42,627 nt of DNA, taken from a virus. The notes beneath the pieces were generated by a model. It did not search any database and was not told the origin of the DNA. It saw nothing but the letters and a program-made list of their open reading frames with translations. The stretch covers positions 1 through 42,627 of the IMG/VR virus record IMGVR_UViG_3300015366_000097. One strand, 5' to 3'. Positions 38,614 through 42,627 of this stretch are shown here, piece by piece. The translations under genes and the position numbers were made by a program. How positions within the stretch are numbered: position 1 is the stretch's first letter; each line of letters begins with the position of its first letter.

Positions 38614-40056
38614 CTATCGCCCCATGGCTTTGTTGATTGCCTCTTGGCTGATTTTCAGTTTATTGAACAAGGGGTACAGGCGGCGCAAGGCTTGCGTCAA
38701 GGCGTCCACTTGGTCATCGTTGGCCGACGCTGGGAATGATGTGAGCTCACCCACCAACTCTTTGACCCATGGTGAAAGGTCGGGATGTGGCAACCACACA
38801 TTGCCCGCTTCCCAATAACTTGTGACCGCATGGGCCCGCGCCAGCTTAGAGCCATCGGGTTCAATGGGAATGATGCCGGGAACGCTGGCCTTCAAAGTAT
38901 CGATAACCGCTGGCCCGTTGGCCTTGTCTTCAATGAGAATTTCGCGGCTCTTGGGCCACGCTTCGCGCAAGTCGACCACGGCTTTGACGGTCTTGGTGAA
39001 ACTCATACGTGCCCGCACTTGCGCCAGCAAATAAGAATTTGCGCCAGTCTTGCCCCAAACTTGCCCCACGACAAAGTCGGTACCGTCGGTGTCTTTGAAC
39101 GTGCAATCCCATGAGGCCAAGACCTTGTCAAACTTGCTCGGCAAATCTTTGGGCAAGTAGTAGCGAATGCCATCTTCTTTGAAGACGTTGCCGCCCAGCG
39201 GACGTGGGCATTGTTGGTACATGGCCGCCCACCAGTATTCCGAAAACAAGCTTTTGACTTCTTGCAAGAACGCAAGACTTTTGAGTTCGGGCACCAAAGG
39301 GCCTTCGGGCAAATTGGGGTTGTAGCCAATTTCACCGGGCGTGTTGATGGCTGGGAAGCGCAACACCGTCAAACGCGGGTCACCTTTGAAGTGGGAGCAA
39401 ATGCGGGCGGGCAAGTCGTCTTCGGCCCAGCTTGTCGCCATGATGATTTGTCCCGAGTTCTCCGAAAGACGGGTGGTGAAAACAGTTTGATACCAGTTCC
39501 AATGCCCTTCTTTGGTGGTGGGGCTCAAAGCTTCTTTTTCGTTTTTTACGGGGTCGTCAATGATGCCGATATCGACGGGGCGTCCGGTCAGGCCAGCACC
39601 CACACCCACACCAAGATAACCGCCAGCGCCGCCTGGTGCGGTGAATTCGCCGGTGCGGTTAATGTCATAACGCCGACGTTCGACGGGTGCGGGGAACAGG
39701 CATTTATGTTCGTCGCTTGCAATATTTCGGCGAACGTCTTGCGCCATGGCACCGGCGAGTTCGTCCGAATAGCTGGCAGCACCAACGCGCCAATCGGGAA
39801 AGCGGCCAAGAATGAACGCTGGCAATTTGCGGCTGACGATTTCGGATTTGCCATGCTGGGGTGGCGCTTGCAAAACAAGAATCGGGCGACGCCCCGCCAC
39901 CATGTCGTCAATGAACAAATCGAGGGCCGCGCATACCGATGCGGAGAAACCCGAGGTTTTGTATTTTCGATTTGTGAACGCAACGTATGCCGCAAGTTGG
40001 CGGCGGGCTTCACGTCGTCGCAACAATTCCGCTGCGGCTTCCTTGCGCCCAATCAC
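38614..40056 (-). CDS. terL: Terminase large subunit
   Basis: 480 residues. ATPase: Walker A QAPPQHGKS (63-71), Walker B-like VDIGIIDDPV near 160 and coupling motif IIMATSWAEDDLP near 210. RNase-H-like nuclease: ASWDCTFKDTDGTDFVVG near 320, ILIEDKANGPAV near 370 and NDQVDAL near 453, which give the three acidic clusters. It packages DNA into the prohead. The ATG overlaps the stop of the small subunit gene. The sequence type does not by itself reveal whether packaging is headful or cos. Confidence 0.95.
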   Translation of the reverse strand: MIGRKEAAAELLRRREARRQLAAYVAFTNRKYKTSGFSASVCAALDLFIDDMVAGRRPILVLQAPPQHGKSEIVSRKLPAFILGRFPDWRVGAASYSDELAGAMAQDVRRNIASDEHKCLFPAPVERRRYDINRTGEFTAPGGAGGYLGVGVGAGLTGRPVDIGIIDDPVKNEKEALSPTTKEGHWNWYQTVFTTRLSENSGQIIMATSWAEDDLPARICSHFKGDPRLTVLRFPAINTPGEIGYNPNLPEGPLVPELKSLAFLQEVKSLFSEYWWAAMYQQCPRPLGGNVFKEDGIRYYLPKDLPSKFDKVLASWDCTFKDTDGTDFVVGQVWGKTGANSYLLAQVRARMSFTKTVKAVVDLREAWPKSREILIEDKANGPAVIDTLKASVPGIIPIEPDGSKLARAHAVTSYWEAGNVWLPHPDLSPWVKELVGELTSFPASANDDQVDALTQALRRLYPLFNKLKISQEAINKAMGR

Positions 40057-40778
40057 TCAGCTTCCTTTTCGTCGGCTTTGAGAATCGCGGCCAACTGATC
40101 GTCGGTCAGGTCTTCGGCGGTAATGTGAGCCATTGCGACAGGGCCACCATTGGGGCCGCTGATTTCCTTGCGGTCCACCAACATGCCAAGGTAGCGCGAA
40201 ATGTTGGCAAGGGCCGCATCTTGGTCGCGCATGAGGACTTTCACGCCGTCTTTGGTTCGCTGCACGCCCGCATAAAGTCGCTTTGCGCTTCCCTTCAATC
40301 GGCGGGTGTCGGCCACATGCAAGAACTCTTGGCCGTTGCCGCCGCACTCAGGGCACTCAGGGTGGGGATCGGCATTAAGGTCGAATCCAAAGCCGCCCAT
40401 GCCGTCGGGCGCGGGCTTGCCGGTGTCGACAGCCTTGTTCACGGCCAACATGTATTCGCCTTCGGTCCACTGGTATTGATGGCCGTACCCATGGCAATGA
40501 CGGCAGCACACGCGACGCATTTGCACCAGCTCGTTGGCGTCAGCCGTTGCGATTTGCTTCCATTGTTTTAAGACCCACGCCGCGTCAATCTCAGCAATGG
40601 CGGCCAATTCCTCTTTGCGTTCTTCGATTCGCTCCGCAATCTTAGGAAGTTTTAAGAGTTCATGGCCCTGAACGCCCGCCGTTTTTTCAGAATAGCCAGC
40701 ACGAATCGCCGCCTGAGTGGCGTTGAAATCCTTGCAATACTCTTGCGCAAAGCGGGTTTGACGGTCATTGAGGCTCAT
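40053..40778 (-). CDS. terS: Terminase small subunit
   Basis: 241 residues. LNDRQTRFAQEYCKDFNATQAAIRAGYSEKTAGVQGHELLKLPKIAERIEERKEEL is the Terminase_2 HTH domain. An unusual middle part carries two cysteine pairs, CCRHCHGYG near 91 and CPECGGNG near 141, resembling a DnaJ-type zinc finger, and is followed by RLKGSAKRLYAGVQRTKDGVKVLMRDQDAALANISRYLGM. It recognises phage DNA for packaging. It is the first gene of the late operon. The ATG lies only ~10 bases from a possible -10 box (40788-40793). Confidence 0.92.
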   Translation of the reverse strand: MSLNDRQTRFAQEYCKDFNATQAAIRAGYSEKTAGVQGHELLKLPKIAERIEERKEELAAIAEIDAAWVLKQWKQIATADANELVQMRRVCCRHCHGYGHQYQWTEGEYMLAVNKAVDTGKPAPDGMGGFGFDLNADPHPECPECGGNGQEFLHVADTRRLKGSAKRLYAGVQRTKDGVKVLMRDQDAALANISRYLGMLVDRKEISGPNGGPVAMAHITAEDLTDDQLAAILKADEKEAE

Positions 40779-41157
40779 AGTGTCTTAATTCTAACCACAG
40801 GATTCCACAATTTGCAACCACAACAAACAGCCCTTCGAGTTGCGTGCTCCATCTACCCCGTTACCCCACACAACAAAATTACGGGGTGGGTAAAAATTAT
40901 TCAATTAAATCAATAACTTATATGCACTTTACCCCTATACCCCGCAATTTATAAAAATCCGTGTAGTGGGCAACCCTTCATATGTTAAGGTATATACATA
41001 TACGCCTTACCTTACATAAGACACATATTCTAGCCACCGGATGAAACCGTTGGGAAATTGAATTGCGGGGTTCTTACTTTTACCGATAGTTAAGACTTAC
41101 CTTGCGGCTCTAGGTAAGATGAGTTACAATAAAAATTCAATTTTTAGGGGTAAAACC
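40779..41157. promoter_or_regulatory. AT-rich intergenic control region (largest gene-free stretch)
   Basis: 379 bases between divergent genes. Leftward candidate promoter: TTGCAA, 18-bp spacer, TAGAAT (40788-40793), immediately before terS. Rightward candidate: TTGCGG, 17-bp spacer, TACAAT, ending about 26 bases before the ATG at 41158. It also has inverted repeats CTTACCT/AGGTAAG (around 41096-41118) and ACCCCGT/ACGGGGT (around 40856-40887), repeated ACCCC motifs and TATATACATATA. No gene is supported. Late-promoter control and a replication origin are both possible. Confidence 0.5.
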
Positions 41158-41667
41158 ATGCAATCTTATACCAGCAGAGGCGAAGCCAAGTTAAGACAGC
41201 AAAGCCAATATTTCACAGGATTGCCATGTAAGAATGGGCACGTAACGTATCGCTACACGTCCAGCGGTGCATGCAGCGGCTGTATTCGTCAACATAACAA
41301 GCCTTTGAGCGGAGCAACTGAGATCGCCCGCAAGAATGCCAAAGCCCAATTAGTGCAAATTCGGCTTCGTTGCCACCATGTAGACCGTGAAGCATTGGCG
41401 GCGGCCATGTGGTCGTTTGCCCTTATGCGCTATCCTGAATTGACCTTGCGTGATATTGACCCGCATTTGTTGCCTAAAGATGCCGACGGCAACGCTGGGT
41501 TGTTTGCGTTCTATTGTCATTTGGATGATGTTGCGGCGGCCCGTGGTTTGGCCGACAAGCTGGTGAAAACACATCACATCAATATTGAAGACGCCCAGCA
41601 AAAAGCCAAAGAAATCGCCTTGGGTTATCTTGGGCCAGATACAACGCCCCCGATGTCCTTCAAATAA
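41158..41667 (+). CDS. Hypothetical protein with HNH-like zinc motif
   Basis: 169 residues from the ATG at 41158 (AGGGGTAAAACC upstream). An ATG at 41119 lies inside the predicted promoter and is rejected. The motif YFTGLPCKNGHVTYRYTSSGACSGCIRQHN (about 19-48) has the C-x-x-G-H...R...G-x-C-x-x-C pattern of phage endonuclease VII/HNH-like zinc modules. The rest is helical, with no recognised catalytic HNH. It is the only gene of its transcription unit. It could be a DNA-binding regulator or a degenerate endonuclease. Confidence 0.8.
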   Translation: MQSYTSRGEAKLRQQSQYFTGLPCKNGHVTYRYTSSGACSGCIRQHNKPLSGATEIARKNAKAQLVQIRLRCHHVDREALAAAMWSFALMRYPELTLRDIDPHLLPKDADGNAGLFAFYCHLDDVAAARGLADKLVKTHHINIEDAQQKAKEIALGYLGPDTTPPMSFK

Positions 41668-41676
41668 CACGGGGGC
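41645..41676 (+). terminator. Hairpin at the end of the zinc-motif gene
   Basis: CGCCCCCG (41645-41652) and CGGGGGCG (41670-41677, within one base) are perfect complements around a 17-base loop containing the stop codon. Only a weak T-rich stretch (TAAAGTTACTTTTA) follows. It lies between convergent genes and may act in both directions. Confidence 0.55.
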
Positions 41677-41688
41677 GTAAAGTTACTT

Positions 41689-42253
41689 TTACCTAAACGA
41701 TGGGATAGCGAACGGCATATTCCAAACGGGAATGCCTCGCAAGCACATTACGACGCCAATGGCATTCGTCTTTTCAGCCGTGAACACCGCTTGCCCACCA
41801 TTGTTTTCATGGCTAAACATTTGCGTCGGCCCAGCCTTCAAGTACATGAACGCCTTTTTCATCTTCGCCAACAACAGCGGGTTGAAGTTCAAACCCACGC
41901 ATGGGCCTTTTTTTGGGTATCACGCGACGCCATTCAGGATAGGTGCCTTCCAGCCCCTTAAATGCCACCTGGCCAACCGTGTGGGGTGTCAACAGCAATT
42001 CGCCATTAATGCCTTTTATGGCACGTTCAATGTCATCACGAGGAATGGTGAACGCTTGAGGTGCATCAAAAGCGTCGCCTGTCCACTTAGAGGGCAACTT
42101 GGTCACAAGCAACATTTGACCGTCAGTCGTAATCAAGAAGGCGTCACCATTGGCGCATACTTCAAAGCGCGTGCCGTTCAAATAGTTACGCACATCACTC
42201 TTTGGGCAAATCTGCAAATGCGCCTTGAACTGCGCTGCGTCAATCCTAATCAT
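41689..42253 (-). CDS. Sliding-clamp-like (beta-clamp) protein, frame interrupted at an A7 run
   Basis: The first frame (from the ATG at 42253) reads MIRIDAAQFKAHLQICPKSDVRNYLNGTRFEVCANGDAFLITTDGQMLLVTKLP...IERAIKG...GQVAFKGLEGTYPEWRRVIPKK. The second continues GPCVGLNFNPLLLAKMKKAFMYLKAGPTQMFSHENNGGQAVFTAEKTNAIGVVMCLRG. TDGQMLLV, YPEWRRVIP, LNFNPLLLAKMKKA and GVVMCLRG are the recurring blocks of DnaN-type clamps. The frames meet at seven A (minus strand, about 41909-41915). With six, one protein of about 187 residues results, about half of bacterial DnaN. It would raise polymerase processivity. GGGGTGCGA lies before the start, and the ATG overlaps the pentapeptide gene stop. Confidence 0.8.
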
Positions 42254-42627
42254 TTCGCACCCCACAAAACAAAGTGTGCTTCAATCAAAAACAAAGCTGC
42301 CTTGTATTCTTTGCCGTGCTGGTTGTCGCCGTGTTCAGCTTCCAGCTTTGCGCCAAACTCTTCAAGTGACCCAAAGAAGCAACCGGCACGCAAGTACACG
42401 CCCTTTTCTGTTTGGAACGCGAGCAAATTATCAGACCGCGAGCCAATGGGGCCAACTTGGAAGAACGGGCGATCACCGGCCAATTTTCCAAAATCGCCAA
42501 GGTTCGCGCTGCCAAGGTCCGCGCTGCAAAGGTTCGCGCTGCCAAGGTTCGCGCTGCCAAGGTCCGCGCTGCAAAGGTTCGCGCCGTAAAGGTCCGCGCC
42601 GCTAAGGTTCGCGCTGCGAAGGTTCGC
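42250..42627 (-). CDS. Pentapeptide-repeat protein, C-terminal part (continued from 188)
   Basis: This is the 3' part of the junction-spanning gene. It holds the rest of the repeat run (ADLGS, ANLGS, ADLYG types), ending in ANLGDFGKLAG. A non-repeat tail of about 75 residues follows, containing GPIGSRSDNLLAFQ, RAGCFFGSLEEF and HGKEY. A tail of this kind (GPIGSR, a C-G-C-F-x-G-T/SLEEF core) follows pentapeptide repeats in other phage proteins. The stop TGA at 42250-42252 overlaps the ATG of the clamp-like gene (ATGA), so the two are probably translationally coupled. The opposite strand also carries a long open frame across here, which is a shadow of the repeats. Confidence 0.85.
   Translation of the reverse strand, partial: ANLRSANLSGADLYGANLCSADLGSANLGSANLCSADLGSANLGDFGKLAGDRPFFQVGPIGSRSDNLLAFQTEKGVYLRAGCFFGSLEEFGAKLEAEHGDNQHGKEYKAALFLIEAHFVLWGAK
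42498..42627 (-). repeat. 15-bp tandem array encoding pentapeptides (continues into 1-83)
   Basis: Units of the form AAGGTTCGCGCTGC(G/C), with small variants such as AAGGTCCGCGCCGCT, repeat head to tail across the junction. About nine units lie in 42498-42627 and about six in 1-83, partly duplicated by the terminal overlap. On the minus strand each unit encodes one pentapeptide. The DNA-level near-identity makes unit gain and loss by slippage likely. Confidence 0.85.
42575..42627. repeat. Terminal direct repeat, right copy
   Basis: Identical to bases 1-53. Removing one copy gives a circle of about 42,574 bp in which the gene at 188 continues into 42574 without a break. Confidence 0.93.

Noticed and set aside
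39211-40098. 295-residue plus-strand ORF
   Set aside because: It is fully antisense to terL, which has all catalytic motifs. The frame is open only because of codon bias on the other strand.
41119-41157. N-terminal extension of the zinc-motif gene from 41119
   Set aside because: It overlaps the predicted -10 (TACAAT), and a better Shine-Dalgarno (AGGGG) precedes the ATG at 41158.
41732-42589. 285-residue plus-strand ORF
   Set aside because: It lies opposite the clamp-like and pentapeptide genes. Its C-terminal repeats (RFALPRSALQ type) are the reverse complement of the pentapeptide-coding array.

Overview
The window is a complete or nearly complete genome of a tailed phage with a contractile tail (small myophage type). 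The last 53 bases repeat the first 53, and one gene, a pentapeptide-repeat protein, reads through the junction in frame. The molecule therefore closes to a circle of about 42,574 bp, either circularly permuted or circularised by assembly. Nearly all the sequence is coding, genes overlap by ATGA stop/start junctions, and there are no rRNA or tRNA genes. I see no integrase. Base composition is mixed (roughly half G+C) and Shine-Dalgarno sites are GGAG-like, which suits a Gram-negative, perhaps proteobacterial, host. The host is an inference only.

Layout. (1) Minus strand, 41689 to 188 across the junction: a pentapeptide-repeat protein followed by a sliding-clamp-like protein whose frame is broken at an A7 run. 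(2) Minus strand, 289-7295: the replication/modification block. It holds an SF2 helicase, a C5-cytosine methyltransferase broken at a G8 run, a VRR-NUC-like nuclease, a TetR-like HTH protein, a primase-SF3 helicase, a small ORF and a ParB-like protein. (3) Plus strand, 7377-14427: a phage protein of unknown role, a DUF2800 PD-(D/E)XK nuclease, a DUF2815-type ssDNA-binding protein, a family B DNA polymerase, then eight small accessory genes. (4) Minus strand, 14424-40778: one long late block. Reading in the direction of transcription it runs terS, terL, portal, head morphogenesis protein, protease with nested scaffold, decoration protein, major capsid, connectors, sheath, tube, frameshifted tail chaperone, tape measure with lysozyme domain, baseplate, tail fiber, diversity-generating retroelement (DGR), membrane proteins, holins and an M15 endolysin. 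(5) Plus strand, 41158-41667: an isolated zinc-motif gene behind an AT-rich intergenic region.

The most striking system is the DGR at 17338-20652. A tail fiber has a C-terminal variable repeat (VR) in an FGE/C-type-lectin-like domain. It is followed by a GAAA-loop hairpin, an Avd-like accessory gene, a 114-bp template repeat (TR), a 150-bp spacer, and a reverse transcriptase with the DGR-type IGxxxSQ and YMDD motifs. TR and VR differ at 8 positions, and all 8 are adenines in the coding strand of the TR. This is direct evidence of adenine-specific mutagenic retrohoming that diversifies the receptor-binding tip.

Regulation is partly visible. Two promoters share an identical 30-bp core (-35, a palindromic spacer and most of the -10), one before the small-gene cluster and one before the pentapeptide gene. 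A second palindrome family (TTGACG-N4-CGTCA) sits at the promoter of the TetR-like gene and in the divergent control region at 7296-7376. These look like two separate operator families for phage-encoded control.
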